NCBI GenBank assembly: GCA_019914995.1
Contig: CM034131.1
Location: forward strand, 9,642,501 to 9,706,500
Direction of reading: 5' to 3'
DNA length: 64,000 bases
DNA from: Acanthochlamys bracteata
Lineage: Eukaryota > Streptophyta > Magnoliopsida > Pandanales > Velloziaceae
How positions within the stretch are numbered: position 1 is the first letter of the stretch; the number at the start of each line of letters is the position of its first letter. Position numbers and translations under genes: made by a program. Below, piece by piece: positions 12,462 to 25,439 of this stretch. Below the pieces are notes generated by a model, which did not search any database, was not told the DNA's origin, and worked only from the letters and a program-made list of their open reading frames with translations.

Positions 12462-14689
12462 TTATTCATGTGAGACTGCAGGTTTTCCCTGCTGTTCCAC
12501 ATACGGCCTAATGAAAGTTCTTCTCCACCAGACCTCAAATGCTCTCTCTCAAGATTTGGGCAGTTATCACCAACTTTCAGAAATTTCCCTAACCACGATA
12601 ATAGTATTCCTTGTTGGTCTTCCAATGGAAGCGTTAGAATCGTTCGCCCAATGCCTTCCTCTACAGCTTTGCAGTCGAATGACCCGCAACCATGTTGCAA
12701 CCAATTATAATCATCAATGAGGGGCTGCAACCAAAAGTCCAACAACTGTTGCCGAGTCTCCTTTGATGGCAGCATCTCTCCTCTTCCTATACCAATGAAA
12801 AGCCTTGCAGTAATGCAGCTGACATTATGCCTGGACATGGTCAGTAATTTGGAGTGCAAACAGGCAAGTTCACGTTGGTTAGTCCACATCATAATGAACT
12901 CATCCGCCATATGCCTGTCAGCTAAAATTTCAAGCAGCCACAGTAGATTATCCACCTCAAGAGCAATTTGTTTCAAGATAGGATCTTTGATTTCAATTGG
13001 TTTATCGCAAAACCTTGTTAAGATGCTTGCCTGAATAGGCCTAGAAGTGAGTCTAGGCAGCTTCGGCAGGAACTGTACAACGTCTCAATGCAGATATCTA
13101 CCGGAGCATTTGTTGAATTTTTGTTTTCTCTTAGAAGATTCAGCAGCATGGATTTCATCTCACGGCCGCCTTTATCGTCGCTACTTTTGAGCACTAGCTC
13201 TAGAATACAGGAAAGTGTATCATTTGGAGGATTGTCAAAATCAGAAGATACCCGCTTCAGTATTGGGCTTACTCCAAAATTATCACGTGGAAGATGTCTG
13301 ACTGATTTAACTACATTCTCCTCTTCTTTTTCCCCATCCCAAGGAACTACTTCAAGGTACTCCAAGCATAAGCTGATGCAAGTGTTACACCCAAGTTTTT
13401 CTGCAATCTGAAGAAAATTAGATTACTTTAGAGAAACATGCAGTTGTTTGTGTGAAAACCATTTGGCATTGCTATAGAAAACTGCGACTGCATATTATAA
13501 GAATTCCAGCAACAGATCTCCATATTTTAAGAAAAAGGCACCCAAATAATAAAATAAGATAAGGCAGCTAGATTGGTCACACCATAAGGTCCATAATACA
13601 ATATGCAATACTGGGATAGAAATTACTTAATGGAATTACTCCCCACAGCCACGATAAGAAATTAAGCAAAACATGTGTAAGTACACACTTTAAGTCACCA
13701 TTCATGTCATCTGCTTTGCCTATATCGGAACAGTATACAATTGCACATAGAGAGGGTTTTCTGCAAAATACCTGAACATTTGGAATCTAAATAGCACATG
13801 CCTACTTCTGCACTGCAGTTGGCCTCTTCGCCAAAAGTGCCATTAGCTTTATACTTACAAGTAACTGTTCTTTTTTATTTTTTGAGGATAACATATTCAT
13901 AAATAACTTCTCCAGAACTTTTTTCAGGCAAAACTAGCGAACTCCAAGTCTCAAAATGTCATAAGTGAAATATCTAGAAATCATGATGCATCAAACAACT
14001 AAACCAAAGTAGCAAATCCATGATTAAAAGATAATTACCCAATGACAAAACATGTATCAAATCAGTTCAAGTCAAGACACACCTTCAAAATTCTGAGTAC
14101 ACGTGGAACTGTTTGCTTCACCAATCTCTGCTTAACTTGCTTGCAATACATCAACCCAACAGTCTCAACATAAATCTCCACATCATCACAGTCTCCAATT
14201 TCTATGCAGGATACTGGAGATTGTTTAAAGAGCTTATCTGCTAAAAAACTGCTATGTCTTTCTATAATGCTTCTATGAGCACTCATCTTCACAGAAATTC
14301 CTTCTTTTCCTGAGACAATGACCTTCAAATCACTCGTCTCTAGTGAGCCGAATCCTACTGATATCTTCCGCTGTTTAGGTCTTTGCACCTTCTGGGTGAT
14401 CCTTGTCGGGCTTTTGACTGGAGACTCAGAGGTTGAACATTCTTGGTCCTCCGAAGCTAGTTTTGCTTGTAAAGAGTTTGCTTGAGGATTTTTCTGGTCG
14501 AAACAGTTGCCTTCTTTTGAGCAGAGGTCTTTGGGGGTCGTTGTTTGCTATGTAGGTTTTGATTCTTGAGGGTTTTCTGAATAGCTGCAGGGGAAGGGCA
14601 GCACCAAAATCCCTCTGGGGTAACTGCAATTGGGACGTTTCTAATTCTGGTCTAGCCTGATTGGGCCTAGCAACTCTAAAATCAGCCAT
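12462..14689 (-). pseudogene. BTB/POZ domain gene with four frameshifts (At1g63850/At5g60050 type)
   Basis: The intact family consists of plant BTB/POZ proteins with a long C-terminal NPH3-like region, thought to be CUL3 ligase adaptors. Two exons are visible (about 14083-14689 and 12462-13407), with a clean GT-AG intron between ILK and IAEKLGC. The reading frame breaks four times: near 14649 (after MADFRVARPNQARP, before TRIRNVPIAVTPEGFWCC), between 14457 and 14548 (before ASEDQECSTSESPVK), near 13015-13025 (after LLGLFRQA, before FCDKPIEIKDPILKQIALE), and in a GA run at about 12542-12551 (before AFEVWWRRTFIRPYVEQQ, with a natural stop at 12462-12464). Between breaks the protein text is well conserved. 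It is therefore either a very recent pseudogene or a patch of sequencing indels. Neighbouring genes have no such errors. Confidence 0.82.
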
Positions 14690-15171
14690 TGGTCTACTAC
14701 TTTGTCTAAATTTCAGAAGACAACTTCACTAAGAAATCTTCTCACTCCGCACCACAGCCCTTTCAAAGGACTGGAGAGTACGCCTGCATAATTAACAAAG
14801 TTTAGAGAAATCAACAACATATGTGCACAACTTTTCCTTAAAAACATTAAGGGAAAAAAAAGCACTTACCCAAAGCTACAACCCTCCTAAGTGTGGAAAT
14901 CAAATGTCAAGGAGTTGAATTTTTTATCTATTTTTTAAGAGACAACAAACAAGAAAAAAAGCTATGGATCAAGTGTAACAGGTTGAGGGCCAATGTTATA
15001 CACTGCGGATGAACGCTAGAAACATTTCATAAGCGACATTCAGCATGGAACTGCTACGAAGACAATATCTTAAACTGAAAGATCTATCTTCAACAAGTTC
15101 CAAATAAAATCAACTGATGAATGCCTTCTAAAAACATGAAAACCAAATTATAGTGAAAGAAGTCGCAGGGG

Positions 15172-15428
15172 CTGTTTGGTTCAGTTTTTCTCCAACAAAA
15201 CTTTTTAATTTTTTATTTCATATTTTTTTAATATATATTTTATAAATATATAAAAAATTTATTTAAAAATTTAAAAAAATTAAAAAAATTTTACGAAATA
15301 AAATTTTTTTATTACATATTTTTATTATTTTTTTTAAAGTAAAAAAAATAAAATTTGTTTTTCAAAATAAATAAAAATATTTTTTATTTTATAAAAGTTC
15401 TATTTTATAAGCAATTTCAAACGATTCT
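15172..15428. repeat. AT-rich miniature element copy
   Basis: The left end is GCTGTTTGGTTCAG and the right end is TTATAAGCAATTTCAAACGATT. The interior matches the copy at 25440-25674 over long stretches, including TTTTACGAAATAAAATTTTT followed by TATTACATATTTTTATTATT. It is about 257 bp long and non-coding. The CAAACG end is the reverse complement of the CGTTTG start seen in other copies. Confidence 0.6.
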
Positions 15429-16201
15429 GTAGTCGCAATTTCCAACAAAGAAGGCGAGTCTTTCTATAAACAAGCAATTGAATACCAAAACAAGTGGGTA
15501 AATTTCAAATTTTTTTCAGAACGAGACTACAATTATATCACAAAAATCTATTAAACCAAAACTTTTCAAAAATTCAAACATATATAAATTTATTTTATTT
15601 TAATTCGTTTAGTATTACTTTAATCTTATATTAATTATATTTATTAATTAAATTTTTATAAATAGCTATATATATAACTATTAAATATAAATCTATTATC
15701 AATTTTATTATATATATTTTTTATAATTCATTTAATAATATCAGAACTAAGTTGGATTAGATCGGCTCAAAAATGTGAAACTAAATTTTTCTTTAACAAA
15801 TCCCCAAACCTCAAATATCCAGATCTTTCAAAGATTCAAACTTACGAAACCACTCACCATTCCTCTTCTTGATCACTTCTTCTTCTTCTCCACAAGCTCG
15901 CCTTCCCTTTTGTTCTGTGTTGCTAATGATTGGATTGAACTAGGCTGTCAAGCATGCAAGAAACCATGGAGACGAATAAATCCTGCTGCTGCTGTTGTTG
16001 TCAAGTTTTCTTCTGATCCAATGAGTGTAATCTCTTTTCCCAACTGAAGTATTCATCCCCATTATTGCAATTGAATCTCTGTTCTCCTCTTTCCTTTTAG
16101 CTTTATTAGATGGTGTAGTGCGCTGCTTGTAGGTTCCCACAATAACCCTCTATCTAAACTTGATTCTTCCTCTAATACCCCCCTCAATAACTGATCATGA
16201 A

Positions 16202-16371
16202 ATTTGTAACATCTCGAGCTAACAAAGTTTTGCAAGACAAGAACTTAATAACAGAAAAAGAAAAAACACAGATTGACTTTTTATGCATTTGTAACATCTC
16301 GAGCTAACAAAGTTTTGCAAGACAAGAACTTAATAACAGAAAAAGAAAAAACACAGATTGACTTTTTATGC
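16202..16371. repeat. Perfect 85-bp tandem duplication
   Basis: The unit beginning ATTTGTAACATCTCGAGC and ending GACTTTTTATGC occurs twice head to tail (16202-16286 and 16287-16371) with no difference that I can see. It is non-coding. Perfect identity points to a recent duplication, or to an assembly artefact. Confidence 0.9.
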
Positions 16372-17894
16372 ATTTGTTTTTGGTATTGAAAAGAATGTGT
16401 AGATAACAAGAACAGTTCACAGATGCGAAGAACAAACACTCTCTAAGACTGCAAGAAAAAACTTCAAATTTCAGAAAGTTAAAATCTATCTTGAAAATTG
16501 TCACCAGTTTGATACTGAGATGTCCCAACAACAAGAAGAAAAGACTGCAAAAGACGGTATATACTCCCGAATCTAAGTTCACTCTGTTATTAGTCTACAA
16601 ATTAAAGCAGATCACAAGCAATGAAACAATATTGTGCTCTTTTTTAGTTGTTTGTTAGTTGGTAAGAGTTAATTTGAAGATTTTGTAAGAGTAAACTAGT
16701 GAGATTACAAGAACGAAGAAAGGAAAAGATCGACAAAGAACATGGCTTTAAAGAAAGGAGAATGTGCGAGTTCTTTTGTTTGTTGGATAGTTGAGGCCAC
16801 ATGGCTTGAAATAGATATAGGTTCTTTATTTGATCGTAAATTGAACTCAGTAGCTTTTTAGATTTTTTAAATATTTAAAAAATATAAAAAAATTTTACAT
16901 AATAAAATTTTTTTATTATATATTTTTATAATATTTTTTTAAAAATAAAAATTTTTTTATTTTAAAAAAAATTTAGTTTATAAACACTCCTGCAGAATTT
17001 GATAATTCTTAAGATTGGTTTCTTAAAAAAATATTAAAATAAGAAAATATTTTTATTTTTAAAATAAATTTATATTTATATATATAATAAAAATTTTATA
17101 ATAAAATTATTTTTTAAATTTAAAACTAAATTTTATAATATTTATTTAAAAATTAGAATGAAAAGAAATTACAAACATATACTAAAAGGTATAAGAAGAA
17201 AGCTCTATCAAGCATTACCATTCTTTTAGCATTCACAAAAACTTGAAGCTAAAAAACTCTACTAAAGTTTCCACTTCATTTGCAAGGTAATACAATTCGG
17301 TACATCTGTGTGTATTCGTTGTCAATTCTTCAAACACTAATCTCAAGATAGTTTATCTCAATTATTTTTCTATCGTACAATAAAAAAGAACACAGAGACA
17401 TTATTTTTCTACCGTACAGAGAGTGTTTACTAACACTTTTAATTCATTTTTTTCTAAAAATTGTACTTTTTAATTCATTTTCAAATCACATTAAATAAAC
17501 ACAATTAATAAAAAAACTAAACTTTTTTCTTGACCAATAATTTCACTCTAAGTTCAAACTTTAAAATTAAATTTTAATTCCCAAACTTATTTTTAATAAA
17601 AAATAAATATAAAATTTAAACTTATTTTTGAATTTTACATTTTAAATAATTTATTTTTGAAAGCTTAATTTTGAAAACTCAATTCATAACAAAAAAAAAA
17701 TCGCGCTCATATTAAAAAAGCAAGTAATGCGTGCTTGTAATAGGCGAAGCAAAAACTTTACGAAACAAATTTATAGATATAATAAGTTTGTAATTATAAT
17801 CAATTTATCCTCCAAAATTTTGAACTTTTTTGTAATATTATGTAGAATTCTTTTGAACTTTGTATGTTAAAAATCCCAAACATGATACCGACAC

Positions 17895-18095
17895 CGTTTG
17901 GCAATACATTTGAAAAACTTTTTATTTTAATTTTTTATTTCATATTTTTTAATAAATATTTTATAAAATTTATTACATAAAAATTATATGTTATAAAACT
18001 TAATTAATATTTATTTCTTATTTTTAGATCAATCAATATATAATTTATTTTAAAATATTTGTTATTTAAAAAAATTATTATATAATTACTCTTGA
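17895..18095. repeat. AT-rich miniature element copy
   Basis: It starts CCGTTTGGCAATACATTTG and is followed by the shared TTTTTATTTCATATTTTTTA block. The right end is degraded. Same family as the 15172 and 25440 copies. Confidence 0.5.
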
Positions 18096-20346
18096 ATTCC
18101 CGCCATCTGCAGTATTAAATCAACATTAATGGGCTGTACATGGGTCAAAAGTAGAATCTTCTCATGTCTGGTTTAGTTAATTTTTTTTTAACGAAAAATA
18201 TCTTAAAATTTTTCTAAAAAATAAGCTTAATTTTTATTTTGAAAAAATAATAATAATTTATAATGTATAATTTTTTTGATTTTCTAATTTTTGAAACAAT
18301 TTCATAAAATATATATATAATTTTTATTCAAATTAATAATATTTTTTCAAAATAAAATATACTTGATAAAATTAAGCCAAATATTCCCGTACTAATAATC
18401 TAGTAACGAAACATGAGGCAAGTACTACAAGTGAACTTTTCAAATTCAACCCTGAGCTAGGACATTGTTAACAAAAACAATTCTTAATTTTCAGAAAACT
18501 ACTCTCTATTCTAAACTTTGTTTTAAACGGTAGTTCCACCTGTCGTATACACCGTGATCTACAGCCGTCAGCAGAGTAAAATGTTATGAACGTTTTGCAA
18601 TAGGGACCCAATAATCTGTTTTAAAACTAAGCTCTAATTTGTATTTGCAATGTAGTTCCCCAAGAGTTCTAAATGAAAATTTTGCATTCTCTTTATCAAT
18701 CAAACCCTTGCATATCTTTTTTGCTATAAGTGTGCATATATACTCACACACTTAACATATAATTGTACGAAAATATGTGCATTATATTTTCTTCAAACGA
18801 AGACTATTTTAGCTAATCTACTTAAATTTGTTAAATTCATAAAAAAATTCTTTAAAACTTAACAATTTCTTAATAGAAATAATAATTTTCTCAAATGTGT
18901 TAGACTTATAGATACCTTTATGCATAAATGAATCATTACAATTCTTCATAAGAACACTAATTTGTGTACATCTTTGAAAAGATTATTATGACGGTAATTG
19001 TTGTACACATATTTATGTATACTTGTCTAGTGAAAAAAGATATAATGAGAAATAAATGTAAAGACAAATAATTAATATAATTAAAATCATTTTTATGTCA
19101 AGGGAGAGCCCATCTTTGCAATATAATAATTTGTACCAATATGTATATTGTACATGTATTGTAAAGTGGATGCAAATATATATTATCCGTGTACACCTTT
19201 ACAAAATATTAATTCTCTACTAAAGGAGCTATTATGGATACTTAATTTAACACTAGATAATTTATTTATGAAATGACATTTAAAAAAGTATAATACATAT
19301 ATTTGTCCACATTTCTACACTAAATATGCACATATAAAGATATATTTGAATAGTAAATTTTATTAATTTAAAAAGATTACATTATAATGACCGAAGTAAA
19401 TTTTAGAAAATAAATTTATGAGACTTTGTCTAAAGGTGTGTTTCAAATACACGCGAGCATTTTGAAAGTAAAACATAAGAAATAGAATTTATTGAAAATT
19501 TAATTAAAAATAGAGTTCAGTTTTTATATTTTAAATATTTTTTTAAATAGGTTAGAAATAAAATAAAATATTTATTTTTTTAAAGTAGGTTGAAAGTAGA
19601 ATATAGTAATTATGAAGTGTAATTTTGAGTTCAGTTTTTATTTAAAATATGCAAACTGCTCGAAACTCTAATTCTGACAAAAAAAATAAAATTTTGAATA
19701 TTTAAAATATGCCCTAAAAAAGCATAATATTTGATTTTATACACACTTTTGTACTATGGACTCGAAAATAAGTGCATATTTCTATTATCAATAACATATT
19801 TGTATATTATAGTTATTTTTTAAGAAAACAATATAATACATTTCTTATGGACATTTATATATTTTAATCTGCACATACAATACATACTTAGATAATGAAG
19901 GATGCAAATTATAAAAAAGACAGAATAAATGGCAAAACTGTCACAACCAGTAAGGAGGTATGCAATTGCGAATACATGTTATTTGGCCTAGTTTTGCAAA
20001 ATACAATTCGCTGCGAGTATTTGTAAATACCCAAATTGTATTTCCAGCTTTCGGTATGACGGCGCCAGCTCACTAGCTTCCAACCTCTTCGGTATATTTA
20101 TTTTTATTTTTTAATCTTTTTCTTGTTTCTTTTATTATTACTATTATCTTTTTTCATCTCTCCCTCTTTCCCACGTATTCAATCGTCTCTTTTGATTCCT
20201 TTTCTTTCGCTTCTGTTGTTTTCTTTCGTTTGTTTCTTTTGCTTCAATTCAGTCAATGGTAACAAAAATTTAATAGCAAGGATCGCGATCGGTTATCGTG
20301 ATTCAATCTTTTGCTTCGATTTTGTTGATCGGTTACTGGTTTTCTA

Positions 20347-23300
20347 ATGTCGGACGAAGAAGATTACTATGATTCTTCGAGAGAAGAAGATGAAGATTAT
20401 TACTGCGATGATGATGAAGAAGACGTTCTTCTCGATCTCGAAGACGGCCGTGAAGAAAGCTGCAGTTGGTCTTCTTCTTCGGTACGCAGAATTTCTATTT
20501 CAAGTTTAGATCCTTTTTTTTTTCCATCGTTTTTGGAAACGTAATTATCACTGTAAGGGTTTTAATTGGATTGTGCTGTTAAAAAATTAGCAAAAGTTAA
20601 GTAGGATTTTGATCATATATTATATTTTTGTTTTTTGATTGTGTGTTTAATGCATATTGTAGTTCAATTGAATTTTGCTTGCATTGTGTTTGTCATAGAA
20701 GAAAATTCTACCTGTGTTTACCGGTTTCTATCAAGTCCTATCTTTTTCGTGCTAATTGCTGATAATTGTTGCTTCTCTCACTTTCTATTGTATATTACAT
20801 ATCAAGAAGTTTCAAGCTTTAGCTTGATTGAACTGTCAACGATACAGTTTGGTCAAATAAATTGTGCTCTTACTGGGAACATTGCTACCTGATTGTGTGG
20901 CTTTGGTGTAATGAGATTTTATAATTTTCTGTTTTCTTTCGAAGGTTTTGGTTCACTCATCTATTTGGATTTGGTTTCTGAATTTCAAGCTTGCAATCTT
21001 TCCTCTGGCTTTGTACTGATGGACGGTTTCTTCTGATTGTCTTAGATGGCATTATCTCTAGGTTATTTGATTGCTCTTCCCTGCCTATATTGCAGGTCAT
21101 TACAAAGGAGTCACTTTTGGCAGCACAGGTACTTCCCCCTCCTTCCATCTTGTTTACACTGGAAGTAGGTTAAAATCAGTGTTTTCAACACTGTTGGGAT
21201 TGGTAATTTGACAGAAAGCAGACTTGCGCAAGGTTATGGACTTACTAGGCATTCGTGAACAACACGCCAGGATGTTACTTATTCACCACAGGTGGGATGT
21301 GGAAAGGATTTTTGAGTTGCTTGACCAGAAGGGAAGGGAGCAGTTATTTTCAGAAGCAGGTGTGAGTATTGTTCAGAATGCAGTCCTGGGTATTCTGAGC
21401 TCTTCAACATCAGTAACCTGCAATATCTGTTTTGAGGAAGTTTCCTGTACTGCCGTTACAGCCATGGACTGTGGTCATTACTATTGCAATGACTGTAAGT
21501 TTCCTTTTCTGATATTACTGGATTCACATCCAATGCTTTTTCTTTGGAACTTCGAAGAGATGAACATTTCTTTTATGAAGATAAACCATCTAGATAATAC
21601 GCAAAGAGTTCACAAGGTTAGGGTGTATGTTATGATAGGTGCAAGTTTTACCTTCAACAAGAACCTCCAGAAACATATAAAGGAAGCTATAATCATTAGG
21701 CAAAGATGTTATTCTTTCTTCCCATTTAGCATCTTAATATTGTTTGAACATTTAGTCTCTGATATTAAGCCATCTTTTATTAGAAAATAAAGCTCCAGTA
21801 GTTGATTGTCTGTTGATGAATTATGTTCCATCTGTTTTGTTAATTCAGGTGTGTGTGTCTGTTTTATTATATGTTTGTTTTTGTGCAATTTTGCCTTGAC
21901 CATGCTGTTTAGTTTTTCCCTTTTGATATAATTGTGATAACTTGGCCTATGGTGGTGGCGAAGGATTTTCAGTAATTAGATCTCGTTGAATCTGGTTTAT
22001 AATAAACGGAATGGAAAAACTGAATTCATGTAGCTGATCCCACTCAAGTGGGATAAAGGCTTAGTTTGTTGTTGTTATATATAATTGTGATAACTATCTT
22101 TGATGTATTGCCAAAAGGAGAAACTAACACTAAGTAAAACCTCTTAATCAGGTTGGACAGAGCATTTTGTTGTGAAGATCAAGGACGGACAGAGTCGTCG
22201 CATTAGATGCATGACTCCAAAGTGTAATGCTATTTGTGATGAAGGAATCATTAGAAATCTAGTTAGTGGAAGGCATCCAGACATTGCAGACCGCTTTGAT
22301 CGTTTCCTTCTAGAATCTTATATAGAAGATAATAATAAAGTTAAGTGGTGCCCCAGTGTACCTCATTGTGGAAATGCAATGCGTGTCGAGGGTGATATCT
22401 ATTGTGAAGTAGAATGCACTTGTGGTGTTCAATTCTGCTTTAACTGTTTATCAGAAGCGCATTCTCCTTGTTCATGCTTAATGTGGGAGCTTTGGTCTAA
22501 AAAGTGCCAGGATGAGTCAGAGAATGTCAATTGGATTACAGCTAACACAAAACCTTGCCCCAAATGCCACAAATCTGTCGAAAAAAATGGGGGTTGCAAC
22601 CTTGTCGTGTGCGTCTGTGGGCAAGCATTTTGGTATGGTCCTAGATTACCTACTGTTCTTTCTATCTTCATTAGAAGATTTCTAGCTAATTGAGTATATT
22701 ATGCTAATGCATGCCATATTTTCTAAGAAAATTTCTGCTTTGGTTAGATTTCCTAACATATGAAAAATGATGCACATTTAGTAGATGTCATTCAAAGCCT
22801 TCACAATATGTATATGTAACTCGCACTTTGTTTTCTGAAATGCATAACTTATATTGATTTATCTTGCTTGGAATTTCATGAAGCTGTCCTATCCTGCTTT
22901 TACAAAACCGTCAGTGCACTGAATTTATGCTGTGAGACAAGTTCAAAACTTCATGGATGTCATGTTTTTGGTCTAGAAGTTTAGCAACTTTGCACCAATA
23001 TTCATATGTTGGGTTATCTAGACCAAATATTTTCAGTTTGCTATATCTAAAGCAAGTTATGTACGTACTGAGTTTAAATGAGACCAGCTAGAAACCAGTT
23101 TAGACCAGGAGTACTTTTGTCAAAGCTCAACCATGCACTCTGGAATCATCCTTCGAACTATAGCTACTAGTACAATAAAGGCTTTGAAACTTATCATGTT
23201 TTGTTCATATGTTGCAGTTGGTTATGTGCAGCTGCCACTGGTAAAGATCATACATGGTCAAGCATTTCCGGACACAGCTGTGGCCGTTACAAGGAGGATT

Positions 23301-24463
23301 TGGATAAGAGGATGGAGAGTGCAAGGCGTAATCTCAACCGCTACTTGCATTACCACAATCGATATAAAGCTCACAAAGACTCTCTCAAGTTGGAAGACAA
23401 ACTTAGGGAAACAATCCAAAGAAGGATATCCTTATCAGAAATTAAGGAATCCAATATCAAAGATTATAGTTGGGTGTTGAATGGATTGTACAGACTGTCA
23501 AGATCAAGACATGTGCTTTCTTATTCATACCCGTTTGCATTTTACATGTTTGGTGATGAGCTATTTCAAGATGAGATGTCATCATCTGAAAGGGTCATGA
23601 ATCAATATTTATTTGAGGACCAGCAACAGCAGCTGGAATCGAATGTGGAAAAATTGTCCGGTCTTTTGGAGAGGGAATTCCACACTTTTACTGATGAACA
23701 GATCATGGTATTTAGGTTGAATGTCATCAACCTGTCCAATGCAGTGGACACCCTTTGCAGAGAAATGTAAGTTTCCACATCATCAACATTTTCGAGATAA
23801 ATCAGTTCATAATTGTGTGTTGTGAAGCTCATATTTTGATTCTTCTGTCTTCATAGTAATCTTCTTTTGGCTGTTATCTTTAATACTACTTAATGTTTCT
23901 GTTCAATTGAACAACTTTTGCAGGTATCAGTGCATTGAGAATGATCTGTTGTACCCTTTAAAGTGCTCAACCCACAACATTGCTCCTTACAAGTCAAAGG
24001 GTCTTGAGAAAGCATCCGAATTTTCTGTTCCATGTGACTTGGACAAAAGTGGTGCCAGCATGAAATCCAACTATGGTATTGCATTATGCAGAAGCTTTAC
24101 TTTTTTGATTAACTAGAATTGCTAGTTTAAAGGAAGAATATTAGTTTCTTTTACCTTTGTCTGAGTAATGGTTAGCATCAGTCAGTTTAAACTTGTTCAC
24201 GTGTCTTATGTTTTCGAGATAAATTGGAAGTGAAATTTTCCAACATGTCCATCGAGACACTTACAGAATAAAATTTTCAACATTGAAATTTAGGAGGAGC
24301 AACTGAACCTGGAAGGCAATTAAGCCGTCATTTGCATGAATCCTCAACAAGTGTGGAGGATAGTGGGTGTTCATCAAGAAAACGCCCCAAGAAGGATGTC
24401 CATGGAGGCAGTCCTTTCTTCGACCTCAATGTTGCCCCTGCCGAAGTTCTTGAAAAGAGCTGA
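20347..24463 (+). CDS. ARIADNE RBR-type E3 ubiquitin ligase (ARI1/ARI2-like)
   Basis: RING-between-RING ligase that takes ubiquitin from an E2 onto its own cysteine before passing it to a substrate. Seven exons join in frame: 20347-20481, 21096-21128, 21215-21494, 22152-22632, 23218-23766, 23924-24075 and 24294-24463, giving 599 residues. The N-terminus is very acidic (SDEEDYYDSSREEDED). RING1 runs CNICFEEV to MDCGHYYCNDCW, IBR includes CGNAMR and CGVQFCFNC, and RING2 is CPKCHKSVEKNGGCNLVVC with the expected catalytic Cys in GGC. The Ariadne domain follows, with ESARRNLNRYLHYHNRYKAH and LFEDQQQQLESNVEKLS. The serine-rich tail ends FDLNVAPAEVLEKS, which contains a DLN-type EAR-like motif. VITKESLLAAQ, on a 33-base exon, is an ARI1-clade signature. 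No breaks seen. Confidence 0.95.
22031..22078 (+). repeat. SINE-like 3' end in the ARIADNE intron
   Basis: The sequence TAGCTGATCCCACTCAAGTG, then GGATAAAGGCTTAG and TTTGTTGTTGTT, is the conserved 3' end shared by many angiosperm SINE families. It lies in the third intron, in the same orientation as the gene. The DA1 intron copy (6686-6740) is in the opposite window orientation, but also in the sense of its host gene. Confidence 0.6.
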
Positions 24464-25039
24464 AGCCTGGCTACCACAGGTTGCACATTCTACATCTGTA
24501 AAGCTCTACTCTTAGAAGCTACATCATGAAATCTTCTTCTGACTTTCTTTGGTGTTTTGCTCATGTCATAAACATTCTCATTTTTTGGACAATGCTGGTA
24601 GCCTGGCCATAGAAATAGCAGAAATCTACCTAATTATATAGTTGAATTGATTCTTGTTCTATGATGCCCTCCTGTTGTAGTAGCTTCGGATGGTTGCTCA
24701 CAGTGAGTTTGGTTTGATTCAACTTTCTTGTGCAGCTGCCTTTATTATGTGAATCGAGAATGTCTTGTTTTGTATGAAGGATTTTACCCGGACAATAATT
24801 TTTATAGTGGTTTAAGACTCTGAATGCACTAGTAGCTGTGCAGTTTATTGTATTGTGCAACATCCCTGTATCATAAGCAATGATCTATATGTGAAAATGT
24901 TTGACTGCCTGGGTAAATTGCCATGCCTTATTTTTATCTTGAAAAGTTAGGACACATTTTGTTAGAATGTTATAATTGAAGCCAGGCTCGATACTGCTAA
25001 AAAGTTACCGAACGCCCATTGAAGGATCTCTAGAAGAGT

Positions 25040-25282
25040 GGACGTTTGGAAGTGCTTATGAAATAAATTTTTTTTAAAATAAAAAAATATTTTTGTTTTT
25101 TTTAAATAAATTTTATTTTTAATTTTTAATAAAATAATAAAAATATATAATAAAATAATTTTATTATGTAAAATTATTTTTAAATTTTAAAATAAATTTT
25201 TATATATTTATAAAATATGTATTAAAATATTTAAAATAAAAAATTAAAAAATTATTTTTATAATGCAATGCCAAACGAGCTT
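25040..25282. repeat. AT-rich miniature element with terminal inverted repeats
   Basis: The left end ACGTTTGGAAGTGCTTAT and right end ATGCAATGCCAAACGAGC form an inverted CGTTTGG/CCAAACG pair about 240 bp apart. The core ATTTTATTATGTAAAATTAT is the reverse complement of the core in other copies, so this one is inverted. This is the best-preserved pair of ends in the window. Confidence 0.65.
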
Positions 25283-25439
25283 TTAAGATGGAAAAAACAA
25301 CAACAATAATAATAAGAACATGGATATTTTATTGTGTATTTTTAATATTTTTTTAGAAATAAAAATATATATTTTTATTATTTTTTAGAAGCGCGTTTGG
25401 CAATAGTTTTCAAAAGTTGCATATTTATATTAATTTTTA

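Larger units (their letters stand above)
14690..20346. other. Intergenic, AT-rich, with repeats
   Basis: It holds the leader of the BTB gene (a probable splice acceptor near 14783 on the minus strand), miniature-element copies near 15172, 16860 and 17895, and an 85-bp tandem duplication at 16202. From 18.4 to 20.0 kb it is simple AT-rich DNA with no gene. The last 250 bases before the ARIADNE start are pyrimidine-rich and fit its leader. The open frame 15775-16047 has no recognisable domain. Confidence 0.55.

Noticed and set aside
12443-13365. Two separate minus-strand genes at 12443-12976 and 13018-13365
   Set aside because: Both are pieces of one BTB protein in different frames, separated by an indel. 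They are annotated together as a pseudogene.
14426-14689. An 87-codon protein starting MADFRVARP
   Set aside because: Only the first 14 residues belong to the BTB protein. The rest is the wrong frame after a one-base shift, since the family motif GFWCCPSP is read in another frame.
15775-16047. A 90-codon plus-strand frame upstream of the BTB gene
   Set aside because: No domain, low-complexity Phe/Ser text and no supported splice structure.
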